Below, piece after piece: positions 33,096 to 41,279 of a stretch of DNA of 64,000 bases (position 1 is its first letter; the number at the start of each line of letters is the position of its first letter). The position numbers and the translations under genes are program-made. Location: assembly GCA_018816905.1 (NCBI GenBank), contig JAHIVB010000008.1:124001-188000 (forward strand). Direction: 5' to 3'. This DNA comes from Bacillota bacterium (GTDB taxonomy: Bacteria; Bacillota_I; Bacilli_A; Izemoplasmatales; Hujiaoplasmataceae). The notes beneath the pieces were generated by a model that was not told the origin of the DNA, made no database searches, and was given only the letters and a program-made list of their open reading frames with translations.

Positions 33096-35244
33096 GTCCT
33101 CCAAACTAATACATCTATCTATACTTCTCGGATTATTTATTGAAATGGAAAAGAGCGTGTTAATCATGCTCTTTTTTGGATTGGAAGTCATGCATTTATT
33201 AAGAACCAGAAAAAACTTGCTCCTACTCGGGTTGATTGTTATCATGATTGTTCAGGTGAAAAATACAATCTTTCAAAATGACAACATTGATTCTACTGAT
33301 TCTTTCTTTGAAGGGCAAGTGACACAAGTCTGGGAAGATAAGTTGATTTTAAAGACAAATCAGGGAAATTTAATGGTCTATTATTCAACCGATAAAAGAT
33401 ATCTACCTGGGGACTCTCTAGAAATACAAGGTCAAATTTTTGAAACTGATGTATCTCAAATAGAACATAACTTTGATTATACAAGTTATCTAGACTCCAT
33501 GAAAATATCGGGTCAGTTTTCAGCTTCAACCATTCATGTCGTGAATCATTCATTTGATTTAAGAGAAATCAAAGAAAGACTATCAATACGCATTGAGAAA
33601 TCTTTTTCCGACGATACTAGTTCCTATCTGAAAATGTTTGTTTTGGGAGACGACTCATCCGTACCTGACTCTGTAGTCAGTCAATTTCGCAATCTAGGAA
33701 TATCGCACTTATTTGCAATATCAGGCATGCACGTTGGGCTAATTCTTTTGATGATAAAAAAGGTATTATCAATTTTCTATTTAAAAGAAAACACAGAGAA
33801 GGCAATCACATTTTCTTGTTTATTCTTTTATAACGTACTCACAGGATTTTCAGTTTCTATTGTAAGAGCATCTTTGCTTGTATTTCTAATTTTCTTAAAC
33901 AAGAAAAAGGGGTGGATGTTTTCAAAGACAGATCTACTCAGTTTTATCTTTATCGCTTTCATGTTTGTTGAGCCTGCCAATTTAGAACAAACCGGGTTTC
34001 AACTTAGTTTTTTAATTACCTTAGCCATATTATTGTCGGAGCCTTTGTTGAAAGAAAAACCAAAATTAGTTCAAATATTTCGACTCCAACTGATTGCGAC
34101 TTTGTTTAGTCTTCCAATCATAATGAATATGAATGGAGGGTATGGACTTTCTAGCATTTTTTTAAGCATATTGTTTTTAGAAATCATTACTTTTGTTTTG
34201 TTGCCTCTTTCATTCATGACGGTGATGATTCCGCCAATGGGAGGCGTATATTCTTTTGTGATTCAACTATTTATCGGTTCTATTGAAGAATTGAGTAAGT
34301 TGAATCCCTGGATAGAATTTCAATTTCCAACATTGGAATACACCATTCTATTTTACTTAGGTGCGATCATTTTAATGATTTACGTGATATCAAAAAAGAG
34401 ACTAACCTTACCATTGTCAATGATAATCTATGCAATATTTTTTTCTTTGATTCATCCAGTGAATCCACTTGTTACAAAGGTTGTATTTCTTGACGTCGGT
34501 CAAGGAGATGCAACCTACATCCAATCTCCTGGATGTAGACTATTGATTGATACAGGTAAGAAAGATGATTTTGACTCTCTCATAAAGTATTTAAAAGGAG
34601 AAAATGTGCATAGTCTTGATGCAATCTTCATAACTCATTTTCATGCAGACCACTACGGTGAATTGGATGATATTCTGAACATGTTTGAAGTTAAGAATCT
34701 ATATGCGAGCCATTTTCATTCCAGTTTTCCTGATATAGCAATTTTGAATCAAGGAGATACTATACATTGTGGGCAGCTTATTTTCGATGTCCTTCATTCA
34801 GACACAGCGAGTTCAAACGAAAATAATAATTCGTTGGTACTATCGACTTTCATAGGAGAAGATCGATATCTATTTATGGGTGATTTAGAAGAGGTTGAAG
34901 AAAATCTCATCCCTCAGGAAATGTTACCTAAAGTGGATGTTTTGAAAGTCGGCCACCACGGCTCAGACACCTCAAGTTCTGCTCAGTTTCTTTCGTTGAC
35001 TGAGCCAATCATCTCAATCATCTCGGTAGGCGAGAATGATTATGGTCAACCCTCAAACACAGTATTGAGTCGTTTAAAACAAATAGAGTCTATTGTATTT
35101 GAGACCAAAATACATGGTAGCATCAAAATCCATTACTATTCTATCATCGACTTGAGAATCGTTACTAAATTCAATTTCGAAGATGGAGTATTGTCTCAAA
35201 GACTTTTATCCATACCCATTTGCCTGAAACGTCTTTTATTTTGA
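33064..35244 (+). CDS. comEC: DNA internalization competence protein ComEC/Rec2
   Basis: Polytopic channel protein of 726 residues that takes single-stranded DNA across the membrane during transformation. N-terminal hydrophobic segments and an OB-like region (35-165) precede the competence domain with RNLGISHLFAISGMHVGLI, then many membrane helices, and a C-terminal metallo-beta-lactamase domain with FLDVGQGDATYIQ, THFHADHYGELDD and KVGHHGSDTSSS, metal ligands intact. The start is uncertain: ATG 33064 lies inside comEA without a clear binding site, and ATG 33145 is the main alternative. Order comEA-comEC-holA is as in other Firmicutes. Confidence 0.9.
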   Translation: MKTFLKILQFESSKLIHLSILLGLFIEMEKSVLIMLFFGLEVMHLLRTRKNLLLLGLIVIMIVQVKNTIFQNDNIDSTDSFFEGQVTQVWEDKLILKTNQGNLMVYYSTDKRYLPGDSLEIQGQIFETDVSQIEHNFDYTSYLDSMKISGQFSASTIHVVNHSFDLREIKERLSIRIEKSFSDDTSSYLKMFVLGDDSSVPDSVVSQFRNLGISHLFAISGMHVGLILLMIKKVLSIFYLKENTEKAITFSCLFFYNVLTGFSVSIVRASLLVFLIFLNKKKGWMFSKTDLLSFIFIAFMFVEPANLEQTGFQLSFLITLAILLSEPLLKEKPKLVQIFRLQLIATLFSLPIIMNMNGGYGLSSIFLSILFLEIITFVLLPLSFMTVMIPPMGGVYSFVIQLFIGSIEELSKLNPWIEFQFPTLEYTILFYLGAIILMIYVISKKRLTLPLSMIIYAIFFSLIHPVNPLVTKVVFLDVGQGDATYIQSPGCRLLIDTGKKDDFDSLIKYLKGENVHSLDAIFITHFHADHYGELDDILNMFEVKNLYASHFHSSFPDIAILNQGDTIHCGQLIFDVLHSDTASSNENNNSLVLSTFIGEDRYLFMGDLEEVEENLIPQEMLPKVDVLKVGHHGSDTSSSAQFLSLTEPIISIISVGENDYGQPSNTVLSRLKQIESIVFETKIHGSIKIHYYSIIDLRIVTKFNFEDGVLSQRLLSIPICLKRLLF

Positions 35245-35253
35245 GTGGTGAAA

Positions 35254-35262
35254 TGATATAAT
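35254..35262 (+). promoter_or_regulatory. Extended -10 promoter of holA
   Basis: TGATATAAT about 17 bases before the TTG start, just after comEC. No convincing -35. Confidence 0.45.
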
Positions 35263-35278
35263 AGGGCTCGGTGATAAT

Positions 35279-36241
35279 TTGGATAAATCAGTGTATTTGT
35301 TTTACGGAAATGACAACTATCTACTTAAATCAAGAACAGAAAAATGTTGGAAAGAAGCTGCTATTGAAGAAGAAAGCGTAGAAACCTACGACTTTGAAGA
35401 GACCTCGATTGATGAGGTTCTTTCATCAGCGATGACCATTCCATTTTTGACAGAAAAAAAGGCAGTCGTTTGGACGAATGCTTTGTTTTTGTCGACTGCT
35501 CCGGTTGTGAAAGAATTGACGAATATAGAAATCTATTTAGAGAACCCGAATCCCTCAACCATCTTCATTATTGTTTGCCCTACTCAAACTTTAGATAAAA
35601 AAAGAAAAGTAGTGAAGATGTTACTCGAAAAAGCAGAAGTCGTCGTATGCAATAAAGAAGAACATCAAGATCTCTATGGTGAAATAAAAAGAATTATTAA
35701 AGAAAACGGAAAGTCCATTGACGCAAATGCCTTGCAACAGTTCATTTCGAGAGTTGGAACCGATTCTTTAACGATGATGAATGAACTGGACAAATTACTG
35801 TTGTTTTCTGAAGGCATTGATAAAATAGACATACAAATGGTTAGAGATGTCACGACAAGAAATCTCGAAGAAAACATCTTTACTCTTGTAAATGCATTAC
35901 TAGCAAAAGATCATACATTAATCATGCATATCTATAAAGACCTTTTGACGATGAATATTGATCCTGTTTGGATGATGGGTGTCATCATGAACAAATTCCA
36001 AGAAATCCTGTACACAAAGGAATTAATCCATTTGAAACGTACTTTTGAAGAGATTATGAAGTATTTTCAAGCTTCAAAGGGAAGAGTATATTACATGGTC
36101 AAGAATGCGAAAGATACGAGCGATGATGAGTTGTACGAGTATATGTCTGAACTTGAAACATTGGACTATCAAATAAAAAGCGGTCAGATTGATAAGTTCA
36201 TTGGAATTGAAATGTTTTTGTATCGTAGAGCGTCTATATAA
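35279..36241 (+). CDS. holA: DNA polymerase III delta subunit
   Basis: Clamp-loader subunit of 320 residues that opens the sliding clamp. The pattern VYLFYGNDNYLLKSRTEK at the N-terminus, FVVWTNALFL-like strand, and the later LTMMNELDKLLLFSEG and NIFTLVNALLAKD match bacterial HolA. The start is TTG 35279 with GGTGAT six bases upstream; an in-frame GTG at 35291 would remove conserved residues. It follows comEC and converges with rpsT, the standard Firmicutes neighbourhood. Confidence 0.92.
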   Translation: MDKSVYLFYGNDNYLLKSRTEKCWKEAAIEEESVETYDFEETSIDEVLSSAMTIPFLTEKKAVVWTNALFLSTAPVVKELTNIEIYLENPNPSTIFIIVCPTQTLDKKRKVVKMLLEKAEVVVCNKEEHQDLYGEIKRIIKENGKSIDANALQQFISRVGTDSLTMMNELDKLLLFSEGIDKIDIQMVRDVTTRNLEENIFTLVNALLAKDHTLIMHIYKDLLTMNIDPVWMMGVIMNKFQEILYTKELIHLKRTFEEIMKYFQASKGRVYYMVKNAKDTSDDELYEYMSELETLDYQIKSGQIDKFIGIEMFLYRRASI

Positions 36242-36243
36242 AG

Positions 36244-36268
36244 AAAAAAAAGCCGAGAGGCTTTTTTT
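36244..36268. terminator. Bidirectional terminator between holA and rpsT
   Basis: AAAAAAAGCC - GAGA - GGCTTTTTTT, usable on both strands. Confidence 0.88.
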
Positions 36269-36270
36269 CT

Positions 36271-36531
36271 TTAAAGAGCATTCACTTGTTTTGTTAAACG
36301 AGCTTTTTGTCTTGATGCATAATTTTTATGATGAACGCCTTTAGACACAGATTTGTCAAGTTTCTTGTATGCTGTTGTGAGCGCTGCGACTGCGGCTTCT
36401 TTATTATGATTTAGCACTGCGACTTCCACGCTTTTAATGGCAGTTTTCAGCGATGATTTAAAAGATGCGTTAGCCATTCTTCTTTTTTCATTTGTTATGG
36501 TACGTTTGATTTGCGACTTAATGTTTGCCAT
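36271..36531 (-). CDS. rpsT: 30S ribosomal protein S20
   Basis: Basic helical protein of 86 residues that binds 16S rRNA. ANIKSQIKRTITNEKRR at the start, the central AIKSVEVAV and the KGVHHKNYASRQKARLTKQV end are the S20 pattern. A strong GGAGGTGAT lies before the ATG on the minus strand. Confidence 0.97.
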   Translation of the reverse strand: MANIKSQIKRTITNEKRRMANASFKSSLKTAIKSVEVAVLNHNKEAAVAALTTAYKKLDKSVSKGVHHKNYASRQKARLTKQVNAL

Positions 36532-36561
36532 AGTATCACCTCCATCGACATAAGCGTTATT

Positions 36562-36590
36562 ATTGTATCAAATTTAATTCAAAAAAGCAA
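36562..36590 (-). promoter_or_regulatory. rpsT promoter
   Basis: On the minus strand TTGCTT and TACAAT are separated by 17 bases, about 30-60 bases before rpsT. Boundaries are approximate. Confidence 0.5.
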
Positions 36591-36690
36591 TATTCATAAT
36601 CAATTATTTTCACCTCTGAGGCTACATCAAGAGAAAAAACACTTTTTATTGGTATTTCTTGGAAACAACTATATGAATGAACCCTCTTTA

Positions 36691-36699
36691 TGATATAAT
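36691..36699 (+). promoter_or_regulatory. Extended -10 promoter of the GGDEF-EAL gene
   Basis: TGATATAAT, 60 bases before the start codon. Confidence 0.5.
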
Positions 36700-36758
36700 C
36701 AAATAGATTTTTATTTAATATTTTGGGACTCTTATTTTTGCTACGGAGGTTGAAAACA

Positions 36759-39700
36759 ATGGCTGGATACACCCATCATTTTCAAGAATTATGCGATAGA
36801 ATCAATTACGACACAGTCGTATTCTTTCAAGACAGCGGGGAAGTTCTTGCGTTCAAAATGCGAGGAAATAATAAAATCCCGACAGTCTGTACTCTGAATT
36901 TTCAGTATGATCTAATAGGAAATGAAAACTCAAAAGTGTTTTATGGTATGAATTTGTCTATCGACAATCAAACCATTGTTTGTAGCGGATCAGTCAATAT
37001 GATTAATGTTGGCACGAGAACTGTTGTGATCGTTTTCTTTGACACCAGTATTAAAATGTTTCGAGACAACCAACTTCCTAAAATAATGTGGAAGTCCAAA
37101 GAAGGTATTTATTTAGGCTATAGTGAATATGTACCCTATGACAGCAACATCACTCATACCATGCTTGGTAAAAAAGATAAAGATATATATACTGGTTCGA
37201 TTCTCGAATCGATTCGTGAAACAGATGAAAAAATCTACAATAAAGGCGAATTTTGCTGGGATACATTCGGACGAGTCAAGTCTGGAACATATACTACAAT
37301 GATTAAATACCAAAAATTTCCCTATTACTCAGTGGACAATGAAGTGATGGGCTTAATTTTGGTATATGCTCCAATCATTGAATCGACAAGTTTCTTTTCT
37401 AGTCAAGAAAGTGAATTGAGTAAGGAACAAATCGAGAATATGATAAAAGAAACTTTATCAAGTTCTAATATGGTTCTTTTGATTTACAACCATCGTAATG
37501 GCAAATTGGTATACGCTACTGAGAATTTTGATACTCTAGGATATGATACTCAAGATTTTAAAACAGGAAGAAAACAGCTTGTCTCATTAATGCATCCAGG
37601 CGATGTGAAAATGTACACTTCAAAGTTGGAAGAACTTCTATATCAGAAAAAACAATCTTTCTCTTTCAAATCTAGACTAATAGGGAAAGATGGAAAAGTG
37701 TATTATACAAAACTAAAATTGGTTCCAATCATTCCTAATCTTAACAAGATTGAATTTGTTGCGATGATTGTGGAATTTTCGAATGATTTTTCTGAAGAAA
37801 ACAAAAGAGCTGATCAAATTATTCAACTAGCGAACAAAGGGCAAACCATCTATGCATTTCGAAATTCGGATAATCCGATGTTGATTGATTTCGTCACTAA
37901 CAATGTAACTCAATTTGGTTATACGCAAGAAGAGATTATTAATGGAAAATCAAATTTCGCCGATATTGTACATCATGATGATTTACCTTTTGTTATCGAT
38001 CAATTTCAAAAATTGAAATCCGGAATATTAAAACAAATGCGTTTGGAGTATCGTATTTTTTCACATCGAAAAGACATCTATTGGATTGAAGAAAAATGTT
38101 ACGTGGTAAAAAACGACAAAGGAATCAGTTTTGAATCGATATTGAGAAATGTGACCACCTCTAGGCATGCGATAGAAGAATTGAATCGTATGACTCCAAT
38201 GCTGGAAGATTCAAAGGAGAAACAAAGATTTTTAGAAGACCTCGATGTATTATTGAATCACATTTTATCCTCCATTGACCTTGAAAAACTGATTCAAGAT
38301 TTTTCAAGACTCCATTCGTTGCATGTTGCATTCTTCGATAATTCTGATGAATTCATTAAACCATATGCTACTTCATTACTGACCCTCGAAATATTAAAAA
38401 ATCAATTTTTCCCTAAAGGATGGACTAACATCAAAGAACTAGGAAGCGCTCAGTTCGATAATGTCATATGCAAAAGCATCCCACTCGGATTCGAAGGGTA
38501 TCGAATTGGAACGATGGTCGCGTTTGGAGTTTTGGATGAGATTGAGTCTGATAACCTATATGTAGATGAATCTTTACAGTTTGACAAGATTCCGTATTCT
38601 ATGATTGCTGAACATTATGAATTCGCACTAGAATTTGCGGAAAATATATCTCAAATGATTCATCTGACTTCTGTAACACTTAATCAGTCACTTTATTCAA
38701 ATCGATTCCATACGGATTTGATCCATATGAGAAAGAAACATGCAATTCTTCTTGAGATGCTAGATTTGGCCAACACATATGAAAACATTGAAGACTTATT
38801 TGATGTCATTTTTCATAAGATAGGAGAAACGTTCCAACTTTCAAGAGGAGCGATTTTCATTCGAGATCATCAAGATTCATCGATGTATCATTGTATTAAG
38901 GAATGGACGTCTGAATTTGATGAAAGTCATATTGAAGACCTTAAAAACATCAATAAAGATGATACTTTCCTGAAAAATTGGAATTACAATGAACAAAATA
39001 GTTTTGTTATCCATTATGATGACGAAGCAACACACAAGAATATTTCAAGAGATATTTCTAGAGCGTTAGTTTCAGTCGGAATAGCTAATAAAGCAGAACT
39101 GATTGGAGTTATGAATTTCGTCGACAACCACTCACAGAGAATTTGGAGTGACGATGACGTAATGTTGTTTGAAGACTTTGGATACATTTTTTCTTACGTC
39201 GCTCAAAAAAAATCTTCAAACGAAAAAATCAAAGTAAACCAGAATCAATTGATTCAAATTCTTAATTCTTTACCGAATGCGGTTGCAATCTTTGATAAAT
39301 CGGATGAATCGGTAATTCAAAGCAATGATAGTTTCAAAGTTCTGTTCTTATCAGCGAATGGATATGATGACTCAGAAGATATGGACTCTTTGAAAGATAT
39401 CGTAAGGGAAAACCAATCCAAGAGTGAGCCTTCTGAAATATACCTTTCTAGTAAAGATCAATGGTTCTTAATTGAAAAAAATGAAGTAGATTTCGGATAT
39501 GAAAAAAAGACTTGTATGATGATTTTGACAGACATCACTTCAAATAAAAAAAGCACTGATATAATGTCTGAACTGGCATTTAAAGACATAATGTGCGACA
39601 TTCCTAATCGAGTTAAGTTTATTCTTGATATCAAAAAGACATATGAGTCAAAACAAGGATCCATCTCAAATGCATTCATCGGTATTTTGAATCTTGATAA

Positions 39701-40868
39701 TTTCAAGATGATTAACAACACGTATTCCTATACTTTTGGCGATGCATTAATCAAAGAGATTGCCAGACAATTGTCGAAGATTAGCGAGATACAGAATAAT
39801 GTCTATCGTTTTGGCGGAGACGAGTTTGCTATTTTGGTCAATGGAAATTATGGCGAACAAATCTATGAAGTCGCAAACAAAATAATGAGTTTATTTGAAT
39901 CTCCTTTCTATGTGGAAGGGTTCGAATCTTACGTGACCGTCAGTTTGGGAATCAGTTTCTTTTCTGATACCGATAAAGATGCGGATGCATTGGTTCGTAA
40001 CGCCAATATTTCTCTTATGGAAGCGAAAGCCTCAGGCAAAAACAAGTTTATCCTTTATGATGTTAGCCTAAAAAAATACGAAGAAGACACCATGCATATG
40101 GAAAGTGCTCTAAAAGCTTCTGTTGACGATGGATGTAAAGAGTTCGAAGTATATTATCAACCTATCATCGACGCTAAAACATCAAAAATAGTTGGCGCAG
40201 AAGCGCTTGTCCGATGGTTCAGCAAAGAAATAGGGTATGTACCTCCTGTAAAATTCATTCCGATTGCAGAGTCCACCGGATTGATTATTCCTCTTGGAAA
40301 GTACATTTTAAATCAAGCCTGCAAAGAAGCGAAAAAATGGCTTGACCACGGATATAACATTCAAATTTCAGTGAATTTTTCAGTGATACAAATGTTGCAG
40401 TCAGATTTGATTTCAACGATATTAAGTGCTATTCACACTTATCGAATTCCTCCAAAAAATCTTATAGTGGAAATTACTGAATCGCTTGCGATCAAAGACG
40501 TTACCAAAATTGTTGATATATTAAATTCTGTTCGTCAAATCGGAGTAAAGATTGCTATGGACGATTTTGGTACTGGATATTCTTCATTATCACACTTGCG
40601 CAAGCTTCCTCTGGATAGCGTTAAGATTGATCGAAGTTTTGCATTTAATTTGGAATATGATCCTTATTATTTCTCATTCATTGAAACCATCACGACATTT
40701 TGTCATTTGAACAATACAAAAGTGACGGTGGAAGGAATTGAAAACGAGAATCAAAAGAATATTTTGGCTAAAACTTCAGTTGACACTCTTCAAGGTTACC
40801 TGTTTGCTCGCCCTGAAAGTGCAAGTGATTTCTGGAGGTTATTGGCAAAACAGTCAACGACCACTTAA
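36759..40868 (+). CDS. Large cytosolic GGDEF-EAL protein with PAS, PocR-like and GAF sensors
   Basis: Cyclic-di-GMP enzyme of 1369 residues with no membrane segment. By eye: an unassigned region (1-225), PAS (about 236-340), PAS (366-465), a PocR-like domain (490-640, tentative), GAF (660-815), PAS (827-930), GGDEF (934-1104) and EAL (1107-1364). The cyclase motif GGDEF is exact at 1019-1023; no clear RxxD inhibition site precedes it. The EAL domain has E1148-A-L, EITES, DDFGTGYSS, KIDRSF and VEGIEN, so both activities look intact. ATG 36759 follows CGGAGGT; the upstream TTG frame is rejected. No effector or other c-di-GMP gene is visible in the window. Confidence 0.9.
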   Translation: MAGYTHHFQELCDRINYDTVVFFQDSGEVLAFKMRGNNKIPTVCTLNFQYDLIGNENSKVFYGMNLSIDNQTIVCSGSVNMINVGTRTVVIVFFDTSIKMFRDNQLPKIMWKSKEGIYLGYSEYVPYDSNITHTMLGKKDKDIYTGSILESIRETDEKIYNKGEFCWDTFGRVKSGTYTTMIKYQKFPYYSVDNEVMGLILVYAPIIESTSFFSSQESELSKEQIENMIKETLSSSNMVLLIYNHRNGKLVYATENFDTLGYDTQDFKTGRKQLVSLMHPGDVKMYTSKLEELLYQKKQSFSFKSRLIGKDGKVYYTKLKLVPIIPNLNKIEFVAMIVEFSNDFSEENKRADQIIQLANKGQTIYAFRNSDNPMLIDFVTNNVTQFGYTQEEIINGKSNFADIVHHDDLPFVIDQFQKLKSGILKQMRLEYRIFSHRKDIYWIEEKCYVVKNDKGISFESILRNVTTSRHAIEELNRMTPMLEDSKEKQRFLEDLDVLLNHILSSIDLEKLIQDFSRLHSLHVAFFDNSDEFIKPYATSLLTLEILKNQFFPKGWTNIKELGSAQFDNVICKSIPLGFEGYRIGTMVAFGVLDEIESDNLYVDESLQFDKIPYSMIAEHYEFALEFAENISQMIHLTSVTLNQSLYSNRFHTDLIHMRKKHAILLEMLDLANTYENIEDLFDVIFHKIGETFQLSRGAIFIRDHQDSSMYHCIKEWTSEFDESHIEDLKNINKDDTFLKNWNYNEQNSFVIHYDDEATHKNISRDISRALVSVGIANKAELIGVMNFVDNHSQRIWSDDDVMLFEDFGYIFSYVAQKKSSNEKIKVNQNQLIQILNSLPNAVAIFDKSDESVIQSNDSFKVLFLSANGYDDSEDMDSLKDIVRENQSKSEPSEIYLSSKDQWFLIEKNEVDFGYEKKTCMMILTDITSNKKSTDIMSELAFKDIMCDIPNRVKFILDIKKTYESKQGSISNAFIGILNLDNFKMINNTYSYTFGDALIKEIARQLSKISEIQNNVYRFGGDEFAILVNGNYGEQIYEVANKIMSLFESPFYVEGFESYVTVSLGISFFSDTDKDADALVRNANISLMEAKASGKNKFILYDVSLKKYEEDTMHMESALKASVDDGCKEFEVYYQPIIDAKTSKIVGAEALVRWFSKEIGYVPPVKFIPIAESTGLIIPLGKYILNQACKEAKKWLDHGYNIQISVNFSVIQMLQSDLISTILSAIHTYRIPPKNLIVEITESLAIKDVTKIVDILNSVRQIGVKIAMDDFGTGYSSLSHLRKLPLDSVKIDRSFAFNLEYDPYYFSFIETITTFCHLNNTKVTVEGIENENQKNILAKTSVDTLQGYLFARPESASDFWRLLAKQSTTT

Positions 40869-41279
40869 TAGTAGCTGTACTTATCTTTTCAATCTATGAA
40901 CCTCCTCTGCCATTTTATGCAAGAAATAAATATTTTGCATGTTGATTATATGGTCATCAGCATTCTTTGAAATCATTTGCAAAGATAGCTGTGTTTGAGG
41001 AGGTTTATGTTTTTTGCATAAATCACGCCCGAACTGTTTTGAGATATGGAATTCTATTCAAACAAAGCAATCAACTCAAAAAAGAGACTGATAATAAATG
41101 ATTTCTTTGATTACATTTCAGTTTTAATACAGGAATAACATTTAGAAAAAAACTAAGAAGTTGCTGATATGGAATGAATCAAGCGTGGTATAATGAAATT
41201 AATCATTGTCTTCCCATTGGGATGGACTTTCAATCGACTGAATCAAAAGATATAAATATTATAGTAGGAGGGTGACTGG
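40869..41279. other. Gene-free stretch of 411 bases with long-range inverted repeat
   Basis: No gene of normal length is supported here. AACCTCCTC (40899-40907) is exactly complementary to GAGGAGGTT (40997-41005), extendable to about 13 pairs with G-U. Between them lies a small hairpin ATGCAA (40917-40922) / TTGCAT (40935-40940). The right arm looks like a Shine-Dalgarno site before a four-codon frame at 41007-41021. A TGGTATAAT extended -10 at 41186-41194 probably serves the GH65 gene. Confidence 0.5.
41186..41194 (+). promoter_or_regulatory. Extended -10 promoter of the GH65 gene
   Basis: TGGTATAAT about 85 bases before the start codon; no good -35. Confidence 0.5.

Noticed and set aside
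40896-40970. 24-codon frame MNLLCHFM... in the gap after the GGDEF-EAL gene
   Set aside because: No Shine-Dalgarno site or promoter; the sequence is better explained by the inverted repeat it overlaps.
40869-41279. A c-di-GMP riboswitch in the gap beside the GGDEF-EAL gene
   Set aside because: The conserved class I and class II core sequences are not present on either strand.
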